A stretch of DNA of 64,000 bases from Hetaerina americana (Eukaryota; Arthropoda; Insecta; Odonata; Calopterygidae), in contig JAKTNV010000001.1 in assembly GCA_022747635.1 (NCBI GenBank), forward strand, positions 20,961,572-21,025,571, given 5' to 3'. This document shows, one piece after another, positions 44,149 through 54,639 of this stretch. Numbering within the stretch: position 1 is the first letter of the stretch; every line of letters begins with the position of its first letter. The notes under the pieces were generated by a model that made no database searches, was not told the origin of the DNA, and was given only the letters and a program-made list of their open reading frames with translations. Both the position numbers and the translations under genes were made by a program.

Positions 44149-44435
44149 AATACCCCCATCAAAGGAATATTGCGTGGCAACAAGTTGAGGCTTGTAGTAA
44201 AAATGTCTTCGGATCATAAGTAAGACCAGCGGAGATAGAGTGAATTTACTACCCTTATCTGTTTCGAAATCGCAAGGTTCCAATCAAAACAAAACGTACA
44301 AAATGACCTTAGTGAAGGTTTTCTCAGTAGAGCAGTTCAAGATCCAATCGCTCTGAAACCGTATCTTATCTACTAATCTGCTGGAGGAGAACTAATCATA
44401 TTAGATTTGAACATATATGAGTACATTGATTTATC
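44149..44435. other. unassigned interval
   Basis: Nothing recognised. Confidence 0.35.
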
Positions 44436-44439
44436 ATCA

Positions 44440-44765
44440 CCTTGGTGGACCCGATACCTACCAACCCACAGCAATCAACTCTAAAGGTTGGTTCGATAGG
44501 TGGAGGGTAGAATTCGCATAGTACTATGCGATTCACCTAGTATTTAACAAGCCTTATGCGGCATGTTAAATTCACACATCAACAGGTCAATACATAATGG
44601 CGGCCAGTGCCTTTCCCTGTGCCGCCGGTAGTTTCCCTGGAAGACCTACTATCTGGAAAATCACACAGTTTTGGTGTAGCTGAGGGTGCTCAGAGGTGTC
44701 TTCCGGAATCGAACCCGGGTCCTGCACTCCACCTACCGAGGCACCACGCTAATGTAACACGCTGG
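44440..44765 (-). mobile_element. SINE family A, copy 6 (inverted), near full length
   Basis: Minus-strand copy with head B box at the GGAATCGAACCCGGG complement (44704-44718), GTGCTCAGAGG, AAATCACACAGTTTTGG, GGAAGACCTACTATCTGG, CCCTGTGCCGCC and the distal GGTTGGTTCGATAGGTGG end that also occurs in the 20545 copy. The tRNA-like head spans about 44700-44765. Confidence 0.8.
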
Positions 44766-44874
44766 AGAAACTTCAATTTTTCTACAATCTACATCCCTTC
44801 CCGACAAGCCGTCGCTACGGTGAGTGGCTGTGGGTTATTACGCACCGGGCGTGCAACATCTAAAATTAATGCAA

Positions 44875-45058
44875 AAATTTTAGAGTGTAAAAATCATTCG
44901 CCTTGACCGGGGTTCGAACCCGAATCCCTCGATGACCGGGTTCGAATCCCAGTCAAGTCGAATGATTTTTACACTCCTAAATTGTAGCATTGAAATGCAT
45001 ATTAGCCGATGACTCCGTTAATGCGGCATCTCCCGCAGTTTCTTTGTAATCTAAAATT
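44875..45058. mobile_element. SINE family B, palindromic copy
   Basis: Left arm 44875-44921 and right arm 44938-44985 are inverted T-arm halves (GGGTTCGAATCCC-type boxes facing each other) around a 16-nt centre. The plus-orientation tail follows (TTGCATTGAAATGC ... CTCCCGCAGTTTCTTTG, to 45058). The D-arm halves are missing. The design is the same as at 22564-22874. Confidence 0.8.
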
Positions 45059-45285
45059 AAGTTTTGATTAATATTTACTTACCAATAAAAATGAAAAATA
45101 ATTTTAAAAATTGATGCAATGTCAATCATAACTTAATTCATAAATTGAACTCTAATTACTAAATAAATAAACTTGACATAGTTTTTCTGATCTGGTATTT
45201 TTTTGTTGCGGTCATGATTCAACTCGAGGAAAAAGGATAAAAAATGGACATGTTGGAGCAGTTAAAAATAAAAAGAGAGTGTATC
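45059..45285. other. unassigned interval
   Basis: AT-rich; nothing recognised. Confidence 0.3.
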
Positions 45286-45289
45286 AGCG

Positions 45290-45640
45290 GACATTTGGTC
45301 AACGAAAACATCTTTTTAAGCTACCCACCTCTGTAGGAAGTTTTATTGTCCATTAACAAGGTGTATTCGTAAACTCTGTGTCTTCACCCCTCCCCCTGTT
45401 CATAATCCTTTCCTTCCAGCACATTTTCTCTTCCCCTCCCAAGTCAGCCCCCTCAATGTACCAACCCACGCCCCTGCCCCCCCCCTTCCCCCACGCGGCC
45501 GCGTCCTAACCGACCGATACTTACCCCACCTGCCCTCCCAACAATAGCATATTAATATCCTGGCCAAGCTTTTATGCCTGATGATGTCGCCTATGCATCG
45601 AAACCGGTAGTGTTATAAAGATTTTTGTGTGAAAAAACAC
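45290..45640 (+). mobile_element. Penelope-like element 3' end
   Basis: A strongly C-rich segment (45380-45535) like the one following the GIY-YIG domain at 2480-2670 leads into a PLE-type terminal motif at 45569-45620 and a TATAAAGATTTTTGTGTG end. No RT or nuclease coding is left upstream. Confidence 0.65.
45569..45620 (+). ncRNA. hammerhead ribozyme candidate in PLE end
   Basis: Core CTGATGA at 45578-45584 and GAAA at 45600-45603. Stem III is A-T and C-G (45603-45604 with 45607-45608), closing a 2-nt loop, with cleavage triplet GTA at 45607-45609. Stem I pairs 45569-45577 with 45610-45620: four pairs next to the core, a small internal loop, then four more. Stem II (45586-45590 with 45595-45599) has two mismatches and is offset by one extra base from the textbook core. 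Type I hammerheads with very short stem III are known from PLEs. Confidence 0.5.
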
Positions 45641-46890
45641 CAATTCAGTGATCATGAATTTTCACGAAGTAGAGCCTCAAACCGTCAAATTGAACAATAA
45701 TTCTCCACGCATACGAGACGAGCAGCTAGCACCAAGAAGAGCAATAAAATAAGGGTTGGATAAAATAATGACAACATACTAGGCTACTTAGAATTTAAAA
45801 AATAACTGTTCCCACCCAGCGTTGTAATTTGCAGTTATGCCAATTCCCATGACGTTCACGGGAAAAATGAACTGTTACATCTTCCATGAACTCTCCTACC
45901 GTAGTGCCATGGGGATAATGATATATTTTCAACACTATCGCTAAAGAGACCCATTTCCAATGCGGAGAGCTTAGGGTAGTTTGAGAACTAGTGAGGATTT
46001 TTGGAAGACCCTCAAGTCATTCCTTTTATCCGGCAAAACCACAAAGCTAACCACAAGCCCTAAAAATACGTTGGATCCATTACTTTCCAGACCAACACCA
46101 ACTGATAAGCCGCGTGAAACTGGCAGAAAATTAGTCTCGAAATAGTTTTCGAATGAGGGAGGAAATGAATTTCCAGCCCTTCTCGTCTCGCTTCAAAATC
46201 AGAAACATGTGTAATATTAAGTCATCAGCGTATTATTTTGAAGTTTTTCTCCGCTTTTCCAACATGATTTTGGAAGAAATAGTTTTTTTTGATCTTCACA
46301 CAAGATAAATATTTTTTCATTTATGTATTAATGTGAACTAATGATTAATTGACAGAATCTACGTTGAAAATTGAATTATCGTTGCATTAAACCGCTAAAA
46401 AAATGTAAAACTTTAATCAAGACAAGCATAAACAATCTTTTATGCTTATGCATTTTCAAAGATTCGAGATGAAAATCGGCAGACAACAAACATGTTTCGC
46501 CACATGACGAAGTATGAATCTCAGACTGAACAAATTAGCTACTGATATATACTTGAAAGTAATTATAGGAAAGTGTGAATTATGTGACCAAGATATATTG
46601 ATTATATGCGCATACTTTTTATATATACGCACAAAGTTCACAACAATTTTTTAGCTCGTGCATTTCTCTATTCGATATTCTGCCCACAGTTTTGATTCGG
46701 TGGACTTCTTTCCATGGCTAACTGCCTTGTGTAAATCAACCCCTAGTGGACGACAATGTCATATTTACCTGCGTGTATCTTGACAACATCAGAGTTGAGA
46801 GTCGGGCGATAAAAGCCCAGGGATACTTTAATGGAGGGCATCCTTTTCCCATTATCATCGCGTTTACCCGTCACTTTCTGCTCTTGTGTC
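45641..46890. other. unassigned interval
   Basis: No gene or repeat recognised. Confidence 0.35.
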
Positions 46891-47044
46891 GGGGATAGAT
46901 AATGTCCATCCAAATGCGACGCGTCCATTCTAAACTAAATATTTGGCATGAGGTTTTGAGTGACGAATCAATTACAGAGACAGCAGAAATCTCGTCTTTC
47001 ACGTCCGTGGTTAATTGCACTCCATCTGCTCCGTCTTTCTTGAT

Positions 47045-47056
47045 CGACATGAATTA

Positions 47057-47131
<75 letters not shown>
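47045..47131. repeat. (TA)n microsatellite
   Basis: TA repeats with TACA/TATG interruptions near 47071 and 47088. Confidence 0.95.
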
Positions 47132-47134
<3 letters not shown>

Positions 47135-47236
47135 TCACACATTAGGGTAGGGGGGTCGGTTCCTTTTCCTGTGCTGGTTATGGTTTCCCAATAAGATCTG
47201 GTACCCGAAAATTAATATAGCGTGGGTGGAGCTAAA
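47132..47236 (-). mobile_element. SINE family A, copy 7 (inverted, truncated)
   Basis: CACATTAGGGTAGGGGGGTC, CCTGTGCTGGTTATGG, GATCTGGTACCCGAAAATT and GGGTGGAGCT follow the family A minus-strand order. The tRNA-like head is missing: the copy stops in a short TA run (47237-47250). Confidence 0.8.
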
Positions 47237-47265
47237 TATATATATATATAGGTCCACCTCCACCT

Positions 47266-47544
47266 CCTCCACCATGTGGGTCGTGGTAGTCCAGGGGTAG
47301 AGCTTTGGACTACTGACCGGTGGGCCCGGATTCCATTCCCGGGCAAGCCTCTTTGGGCACCTGCAGCTTCACCCAAGCTATGTGATTTTTCGGGAACCAG
47401 ATCTTCTTCGGAAACCATAACCGGCACAGGGAAAGGCACTGACCCCCTAGCCTGATGTGTGGATTTCACACGCCGTCGGTCTTACTACTAGGTGATCTCT
47501 CCTATCACCAACCAAACCGACCTTCGGGTTGATTACTGTGTATA

Positions 47545-47553
<9 letters not shown>
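47266..47553 (+). mobile_element. SINE family A, copy 8, best plus-strand copy
   Basis: tRNA-like head: TGGTAGTCCAGGGGTAGAGC (A-box region) and GGATTCCATTCCCGG (degenerate B box), followed by TTCACCCAAGC, CGGGAACCAGATC, the CGGCACAGGGAAAGG block, CCTGATGTGTGG and the GGGTTGATTACTGTGT end. It ends in (TA)n (47554-47631). It faces copy 7 across 30 bp, so the two form a loose inverted pair. Confidence 0.85.

Positions 47554-47631
<78 letters not shown>
47554..47631. repeat. (TA)n microsatellite at SINE A 3' end
   Basis: About 39 TA units directly following the 3' end of SINE A copy 8. Confidence 0.97.
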
Positions 47632-47633
<2 letters not shown>

Positions 47634-47929
47634 CGTATATACATGTATTTATTTATTCCCAACGTTCCCATCTCAATCTTTAATCTGTCGTGTACTTACC
47701 AATCGTTTCTTCGTTATTATTTCATCCAAAATTAGTCTAAATATATACTTAGGGTTTTCCGTGATTTCTGAGGCTCTTCATTACATACAATTAACAGCGG
47801 TCTAATGTTTAAAATAATACCTCGGGTTGGATGGATATGATGGTATCTATTTGCCTTCCCCAATAGTATGTGGTGATTTCTGGCGATAGGAGATGAGAGC
47901 GATTCATGACTAAACTTGAGCATTCGGTG

Positions 47930-48490
47930 CTCGTATTTCGCCACAGAACTGGGTATTACACAAATCTGGGCATTACACAAATTGGGGCACTGTCTAAGAA
48001 TGCTGGGCTGTGCTCTAGATTACACTGTGCGTCGTCATCATCCAGTGAGTCGCATGTAGTCGGTGTCGCAGATAGTAATTTTCCTTTACATAGATAGCAT
48101 TTGCTGCGTGAGTAATGGTATCGGAAAGCTGGCGGGTGGGTTTAGGAAGAGCGAATGTTAAAAGGGGTCTGGTTACAGGCTCCATGGAGGAGGGGTTGGG
48201 CGATGGGGGTATGGAGGGGGTAAATTAGCCCAGTTGTGGGTGTGTAAGAAGGCGTAAGCTGGCGTGCTGAGTGGCTGCTTTAGCGATAACAATGGATGAT
48301 TGGCAGGTAAAGGGCTTGGGGTGATATGGAATCGGATAGGGTCATTATCTACACGTTTTACGATTGCAATACACACTCTCCAAAATCTTCTACTGTTCCA
48401 GTATATGTTCTGGGAAAAGGCTCTCTTCTCTCGAAACGTTAAACGACCGTTTATATAAAATTTATTTCGGTTAACACACCTGATTATCAA
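47930..48490 (-). mobile_element. possible decayed PLE 3' region (tentative)
   Basis: Minus-strand frame 48173-48490 (105 codons) has a weak PLE-nuclease-tail pattern (W-R-R-F ... AIVKRVDND), then a Pro-rich end from a C-rich stretch, as in the PLE at 1440-2785. Further on the same strand come GGATGATGACGACGCACAGTG and later GTGGCGAAATACGAG, which resemble split hammerhead-like PLE ends. Weak. Confidence 0.3.
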
Positions 48491-49190
48491 TAAAATTCCT
48501 CGAAATTAATTCGCTCAAAAATATTTTTATGGGTTAATTCCCAATTTTTTTGCTTCATCAATGAAGGGTGCTTATTTTTTAGAGTGACGCCATCGCTTTA
48601 AACGTCCGCCACGCTCGGGTCAGACGCCATTGCTGGCGCCTCATATGAGAAACAGACGCCGCGTTGATTTCCTTTCATCTGTCTCCTATCCTTCGACTTA
48701 TCTCGTGGAAGGGGGGTGATTATCATTGCTCCAGCCAGCCAGAGTCCTAGTGGGAGGAGCGTTTTTGCAAGGCATCCTGTTTCTTCAGAGTCATAATCAG
48801 CAGTTATTAATCTTGAGGATTGAATTTCTGCAAGTCCCCACTCACAGTCTGCTCTGTTTCTCAGATATTCTTCTCGATTCTTCGCCGCTCCCCACATTCG
48901 CAACTGCGGTCGTTTGTTTGACTCATCCCATTTGTGATCGTCAGCAGTTATTCCTACGTTCTGCTTGACCTTCTATTTCTCTCTTCAGAATTAGAGCATG
49001 TCCGATTAGAACGTCTCTCCTCCATCCTTCTTAATGTGGTTAGAACAATTGTTTTTCTCCACCCAGTTTTATTAGAAATTCCTATCATAAGTTCCGTATG
49101 TCCAGTTTTTATCTCCATCAATCAATTAAGCAATGCACGAATTAATCGCGCAACACTTAACTTTCACTCTATGAATTGTCTGGTGTGGAA
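48491..49190. other. unassigned interval
   Basis: GC rises around 48580-48900, where frames of 80-101 codons exist on both strands; none is recognised and none has splice support. Confidence 0.35.
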
Positions 49191-49195
49191 TCATC

Positions 49196-49253
49196 CCCTG
49201 CCATATACCCTGCTTACAGGTGGCTTGCAGGGTACCATGTAGGTGTAGATAAC
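49196..49253 (+). repeat. LINE 3' hairpin tail (family H)
   Basis: CCCCTGCCATATACCCTGC, GGTGGCTTGCAGGGTACC and ATGTAGGTGTAGATAAC give the family hairpin and its 3' end. Confidence 0.65.
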
Positions 49254-49386
49254 TTTTCGGTAACATCACATTTCCATTGGGCCCTATCTGCTGCTGTTAG
49301 CGTTAATTTATTTAGGCTATGACAAGAGAATTATTCCCATTTATGACTAAGTCATTTCTTCCTGAATTCGAGGTTTGTGTTTCTCG

Positions 49387-49687
49387 TGAGGTTTGAGAGG
49401 TGACCGACAGCTGAGGTTATTTGCGCCATAGGGGATGGACAGGAAAGGGTGAAGGGTGGAGAGAAACCCGGCGTCGTCATTTGCCTACTCTTTACGGAAG
49501 GCGCCAAGGGGTCTGCAGCTTAACGTCACATCCGACGGACGGCGTGCTTACTCAAAGTGCCCTCCACAAAACACCTCAAGTAGGGATCAAGATACCTCTG
49601 AAAAATATTCAACACCGCCGGGATTTGAACCCGGGCACTCTGGGTGGGAAGCCAGTACGATAGCCACCGCACCAATCCCGATCCCCA
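49387..49687 (-). mobile_element. SINE family C, full-length inverted copy with short TSD
   Basis: Colinear with 4001-4309 over the whole length at high identity. The head B box is the complement of GGGATTTGAACCC (49620-49632). Possible 7-bp duplications TTTCTCG at 49380-49386 and 49688-49694. Frames through it are not genes. Confidence 0.85.
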
Positions 49688-49694
49688 TTTCTCG

Positions 49695-49984
49695 CTGTTA
49701 TCAGTATCTAAATGTTAATGGGTGCTCCGGCCAAGAATTTCCGTAAGTACTGCAATTCGTGAAGAAATAGGCCGTTATTTCTCATCTTTTTAATGGATGA
49801 TTCGTAACTTAGAAACCAAGGGCGATTATTTATCTTTTCATTTAATATTCTCGATGTTTTCCTCTTTTTTCTATCCACGTAAAACTCGGCCGTATATCTT
49901 AGAATTAGTACTACCCAAGTGGATTGGCGCATCAAAAAATAAAATCGGTCAAGTTATTACAGAACACCAGATTGAAGTCTGTAA
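49695..49984. other. unassigned interval
   Basis: Nothing recognised. Confidence 0.3.
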
Positions 49985-50050
49985 ACCTTACACCCCCCGC
50001 CACACGCTCTTGCCGCGGCTTTCGGAATATTTAGTAGATGTAAGTAGAAG
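49985..50050 (+). repeat. LINE 3' hairpin tail (family H)
   Basis: ACACCCCCCGCCACACGCTC and TTGCCGCGGCTTTCGG, ending in TTTAGTAGATGTAAGTAGAAG; very close to 62076-62118. Confidence 0.7.
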
Positions 50051-50630
50051 TAGAAACGATACGGTTTTCTCGATTTCCCATTCGCACAGTAATTGCTTAA
50101 TTTCGTATTAAAAAAATAATTGGCACAATTAATGCGGAGATGTGAAACTGTTGACTTCAGTGACGTGAGAATTTCATTTTCCCTGAGAATAAATCACCAA
50201 TGGCCCTAAGGTATGCAAGAGTGAGAGGAAGTGAAAATGAAACTAAATTCATGCAATGCATGAACCTAAAGTGAGATACCAATAGGTCAATTTTGACCCC
50301 TGACTTAAGTCAAACCCGCAATCGAAGCGATCGGAGAGGGCACCATAATTTCCAAAAGTCTATGGACAGTCTGCCAACAGACATTTTGAAATGACATTAC
50401 GTACGTCGACCTTCCGTGAGACGTGGATATTAAAGAGATTGGGTCGTTACTACATGCGAGCCAATGATGTACTGATAGCGAGTGATGAAAAGCGCACAGC
50501 TGTTTCATACGTAGCTCTTACATAAATATTACTATGTTGTTATGACAGTTGTTATGCACTCATAAGAGGTTCTCATGAATTTTGAAGACCTCCTCTAAAA
50601 CTTATTTTGAACTAGTTTGAATTTCCAAAG
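50051..50630. other. unassigned interval
   Basis: Nothing recognised. Confidence 0.3.
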
Positions 50631-50631
50631 A

Positions 50632-50908
50632 AACTGCGGGAAATTCCGCAACAGTAACTTTTGACGGAGTCATTCCATTTCCCGCAGTTTCTTTGGAATT
50701 TGTCAAGGTATAAACAGCCTAAGTGTTTATAGTTGGCTTTAACCTCGTGGACTGTGGCGCGTCGCGTGCGACTACGAAAGCCTGTGACATTGTATGTACG
50801 GTATTTCGTCACAACATCTTGTTCCTTTAAAAAAGCCCCCAAAATTTAAGAATTTAACAGGACGCCTCGATAGCTTAACTGGCTAAAGCACTCGACATAA
50901 TAGCATGT
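50632..50908. mobile_element. SINE family B copy with inverted tail ends and a plus-strand tRNA head
   Basis: 50632-50676 is the tail end on the minus strand (TTCCAAAGAAACTGCGGG). The same motif follows on the plus strand at 50680-50700 (CCCGCAGTTTCTTTGGAATT), so the two tails face each other. At 50809-50900 comes the leader TTTCGTCACAACATCTTG, GTTCCTTTAAAAAAGCCCCC and the plus-strand D-arm half GACGCCTCGATAGC, ending in the anticodon-stem CTCGAC; the T arm is absent. The interval 50701-50808 is unassigned. Confidence 0.7.
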
Positions 50909-51059
50909 GTAAAATCTTTGATTTCCGAGGCCAATTTTTTATAAAAACTAAAACAAAAAGCGCCTGTTCTATCATTTTCATGAGGTGGAGTGCAGTTAGA
51001 ACTACAATAAATGCAGAAAATTTTATTCTAATGTCATATACTTGACATCTCAATGCCAA

Positions 51060-51295
51060 TCTCCTTAATATTGCTCGAATTCATCCGCTCTCTCATTACA
51101 AAAGTTATGTTTCTGTCCGATACCCCCTTCATGCTGGGTGAACGGATGTGTTCGTTTTCATTTGTGTAGGGATTAGGTGTTGCGTGAACATGGTCGAATC
51201 ACGTCACACACTACTCGTAGTGTGCCTCATGGTACTCCCTTGACAACAAGGGTGAGACCGACCTAGGTAAATAAATAAATAAATATTTTCTTTTG
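51060..51295 (+). mobile_element. possible retroposon 3' end with (AAAT)n tail
   Basis: The segment ends in GGTAAATAAATAAATAAATA (51265-51284), a LINE/SINE-like tail, after a GC-richer stretch. The family is not recognised. Confidence 0.3.
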
Positions 51296-51559
51296 AAAAA
51301 AAAATTGAGAAGTGTCACGTTTTCTCTCGCACAACATCTTGAGCGGATATTTTTATGCAAGAATGTTGAAAAAAAACCTTTGGAAAAAAGTTACTTATTT
51401 CAAAAGGCACCCGGGAAATAGAATGTTGAAGGTGATGTTTAAAACTGGAAGTTTTTTTTATCAACTGGTTACCATATTAGGTTCTCGGTAGAAGAAGATT
51501 AAAAAAATTTCAAGAATGCAAAACAAATTTATCACGAGCATATGCCTATACGTCAGACG

Positions 51560-51665
51560 CATACCGATTTGGTGAGGTCGGTGGGTAACGGGCTGTTGGA
51601 CTAAGTTGGAGGTCAAGGGATCGAACGAACGCATGGAAGAAATAAATACTGTGTTGACAAGTGGT
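51560..51665 (+). mobile_element. tRNA-like SINE head (family D, tentative), copy 2
   Basis: GGTGAGGTCGGTGGGTAACG (A-box-like) and AAGGGATCGAACGAACGC (B-box-like), with the same core as 17405-17470. Weak. Confidence 0.35.
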
Positions 51666-51814
51666 TATTTCGCTCATGTTAATCACGGGGATGTTGATTT
51701 ATCTCGTTGAAGTCAAAACCTCGCCCAGGAACGGTCTACCTGCCGTTTAAAAGCTCTCCCCAAGTGAGTGGTTTGTGTATGCAGACTGTTTCAAAAGGGT
51801 TAATATCATTGAAA

Positions 51815-52015
51815 TTATTCATCTACATAATACCCCGCAAGCCGCTGTAAGGGTGTGTGGCGGGAGGTGTCAGGTCACCACCGGTAAAAGAAAACAAAAT
51901 CGCATGCAAAATCAACACATTCATGCAAATCCTATACCCACAGTGGTGTATACATTCATGCAAAAACCCTTTCAACTTATATGCTTGCAAATACATATGC
52001 ATACTATCAATCAAC
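51815..52015 (-). repeat. LINE 3' tail (family H), long inverted copy
   Basis: Begins ATCTACATAATACCCCGC, then AAGCCGCTGTAAGGGTGTGT and GGCGGGAGGTG, followed by the body with CATTCATGCAAA repeated three times. Colinear with the reverse complement of 61905-62120. Confidence 0.75.
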
Positions 52016-53700
52016 AATCAAATGCACCTTGGAATGTAGTAGTAAAAATGTATCCAATAACGCGCAAGCTAGAATTTGTAAAGTAAGAAGGCGAAATTCC
52101 ACTACAACATGAACATGCAACATACAACTGCCTCCTCCCTCAAAGGACAAAGGCAGGGGATGTGAAACAACGCTCTGCCGGCAGTGGGAGGGTCCCCCTA
52201 CAGAGAGAGAGAGACGAGGGATGGAAGGGGAAACTTAAAAACAGAAAAGATAGAGGAAGCAATACTGTAACGAGCACTACATAATTTAATGGTATTCTAA
52301 TGTGGCCATGTAGAAAGAAATGGTTTTGACAACAACACACACGAGGTTAGTGAATGTGCAAGCAACTGAGTTGACCTAATTATTCCCAAGACGCTGAGGG
52401 TGTCAAATGTTTTTGCTATATATAACCCTACAGTTGCTATCCCGTATTAATGACGAGTACTAAGTAACACAGCATGGCTCGGAAATGGAAAGGCGAAATA
52501 TTGCTTCCTACGACATTTTTAAGAATGACTAGGTGAAATAATTTTTCCCTCGGCTGTAAACGGTTTTCACACTACTGTGAAAGGGAAAAAAGAATGGCTT
52601 GAAAACTTTTTCAACATCATTGCTAAAGAAACATTCTTACAATTTATCCAAGAGATTCAATCTGTAATTTAACCTTCGCTCCGTGAATAATTCCCAGCCT
52701 AGCTCCTCTAACAATTTTTATACGCTTCTCAAGTTTATCATAACAACGTTTTACAAATATAGCTCCTCTATGCTGCACACGATCTAAATTTACACAATAC
52801 CAGGGGATTTTTTTATGATAACAAAGAAGGGCTTTTTTATGATAACATCAGAATACCTACGCACCTCCTGAATCGAGAATAGAGTATAAAACTTTAAATA
52901 GTTTGCAATTACTATTAATAGTTTGTACTTTCCGAGGTGAATTTCCGAATCATGACGAAGATTTTTAAAAGAAATGCGAACTATTAAAAAATAATTTTTG
53001 GAATACATTTGAGATGAGTGATCGCGTTGGGATCATTTTCGGCTTGTTTTCAATTGGTCACTCTCTGCATTCATCAATTATGATGCTTCATGCATGATTT
53101 TATGATTCTCATGTGGCATAGGGGATGGGATTTTTGACTTAACTAGAAGGTTTGTGAAATTAGCAGGCGTTAGTGTTTATATCGGAATGCGCTCCTCCCA
53201 TACCAATCAAAAATGCACCTTCGACGTGATGTGTTTTTCTTTTTAATACAAGAATTTCATTTTTTTGGAGGTAATCATTATCAGGATGATTCAAAAGGAA
53301 TACGCAGTGAAATTCGCTTGGGGTTAAAGAAGAATATCTTATATACGTGCAAGGCTGAATTATTTATGATTTCCCACCAAACGTTTAGTCGAAGTTTTCC
53401 ATATTCGCCCTCGGGACTGATTTTCGTGTGACCCTGAAGGAAGACGGAAGAGAAATGATTGGCAAAAAAAAGAAGAAAGAAATGAAAATGATTTGTGCAT
53501 TAACGACATTTGGAGAGATTCAGGGTTATAATTATGGTTGCAAAGAATACATCCATACATACGAAACGCATTTCAATTTTAAGGAGACTGCCTCACTTTC
53601 AGCTTTGCAAGGTGCGATTGAGGGCAAGGAAGCACAACAATTCCAAAATCATATTTTTTTAAGCAAGACCTTGGTGCTGTTTCTAGGCAACATCATTCGA
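52016..53700. other. unassigned interval
   Basis: No gene recognised. A 92-codon plus-strand frame at 53428-53706 is Lys/Glu-rich without a recognised domain. Confidence 0.3.
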
Positions 53701-53704
53701 AGAT

Positions 53705-54215
53705 GATGATGCCCAAACCAAAACCATGGTCGTGTATACATGAAAACCGTGGTGATGTTTGGACAAAAACCGTTGGAATTTTTAAAGTAATACCATGTTT
53801 TATCGAAACCATGGATATGTTTACATGGTAACCATGGTAATATTTAAATGAAAATTATGATAATGTTAAAACTAAATCCATCATCATGTTAAAACAAGTA
53901 CTCTCGTCATGTTTCTTCCACTACATGGCATAATAATACATGTATGTTTACACCATAAACGTGGCCACGTTTACATCAAAACCATGGTCATATTTAAATC
54001 AAAAGCATGGTCATGTTTACATCAAAACCATGGCCATGTTTAGTCAAAACAATGGTCGTGTTCATGCCAAAACCGTGGTCATATTAATGCCAAAGCAGCA
54101 GTCATGTTAAAACCGTATCTATGGTGATGTTTCAATGAAAAACGTCATGTCAAAAGCGAAAATTGGTTGAAATGTCGAAACCATGGTAATTCTTACGAAA
54201 GCCATGGTAGTTTTA
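53705..54215 (+). repeat. decayed minisatellite, about 23-bp unit centred on CCATGG
   Basis: Roughly 20 imperfect copies of a unit like AAAACCATGGTCATGTTTAC (53710 to 54210). The best-kept block is at 53970-54050; elsewhere single-base changes and indels alter the spacing between 20 and 30 bp. No coding potential. Confidence 0.85.
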
Positions 54216-54470
54216 AAATAAATATTATTTTGAAATTGCTTTTTCTTCGCCCTCCAATATTAAAATTTCTAAACAGCCTTCGCACCCTTGAGTTGGTATC
54301 GCTCGTTATCGTACGATGGATTCCACGAACTGTTTCCTCCAACCAATTCGCGTTTCGAGCGAATTAAATTTTTAATCGTTTTCCATATTGGAGCGTTTAA
54401 TTCGTTCCGCTTTTAGAGAAACCTTAACCTTGTGATGTGGCTTTAATACGAGAAATGGCATGACGGGAAA
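54216..54470. other. unassigned interval
   Basis: Nothing recognised. Confidence 0.3.
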
Positions 54471-54479
54471 ATTCATTCG

Positions 54480-54632
54480 CCAATGCCGGGTTTCCGATAC
54501 TATCCATGCCACCCACCCTCGATATCAATCCCAGTGCTCTGAGCAGTTGAGTTACAAGAGGCGTCCTTTTACCTTGCGTATGAATGACCCGCGTTCGAAT
54601 CCAGATCAAGGCGAATGATTTTTTTATCCATA
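54480..54632. mobile_element. SINE family B, inverted-halves copy
   Basis: 54485-54570 carries the D-arm half on the minus strand (complement of GGACGCCTCTTGTAACTCAA). 54588-54625 carries the T-arm half on the plus strand (CGTTCGAATCCAGATCAAGG, then CGAATGATTTTT). The two halves face away from their normal order, as in other family B copies. Confidence 0.65.
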
Positions 54633-54639
54633 GCAAAAA

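Noticed and set aside
44607..44906. 99-codon plus-strand frame
   Set aside because: Translation across inverted SINE A into SINE B; not a gene.
49421..49746. Two overlapping frames of 80 and 96 codons, one with a PPGFEPGHSGWEA-type end
   Set aside because: They lie in SINE family C; the motif is the translated tRNA B-box region, a common artefact in gene predictions.
53705..54215. CRISPR-like array
   Set aside because: Units diverge strongly, there are no constant-length unique spacers and no cas genes; the genome is eukaryotic. It is a decayed minisatellite.
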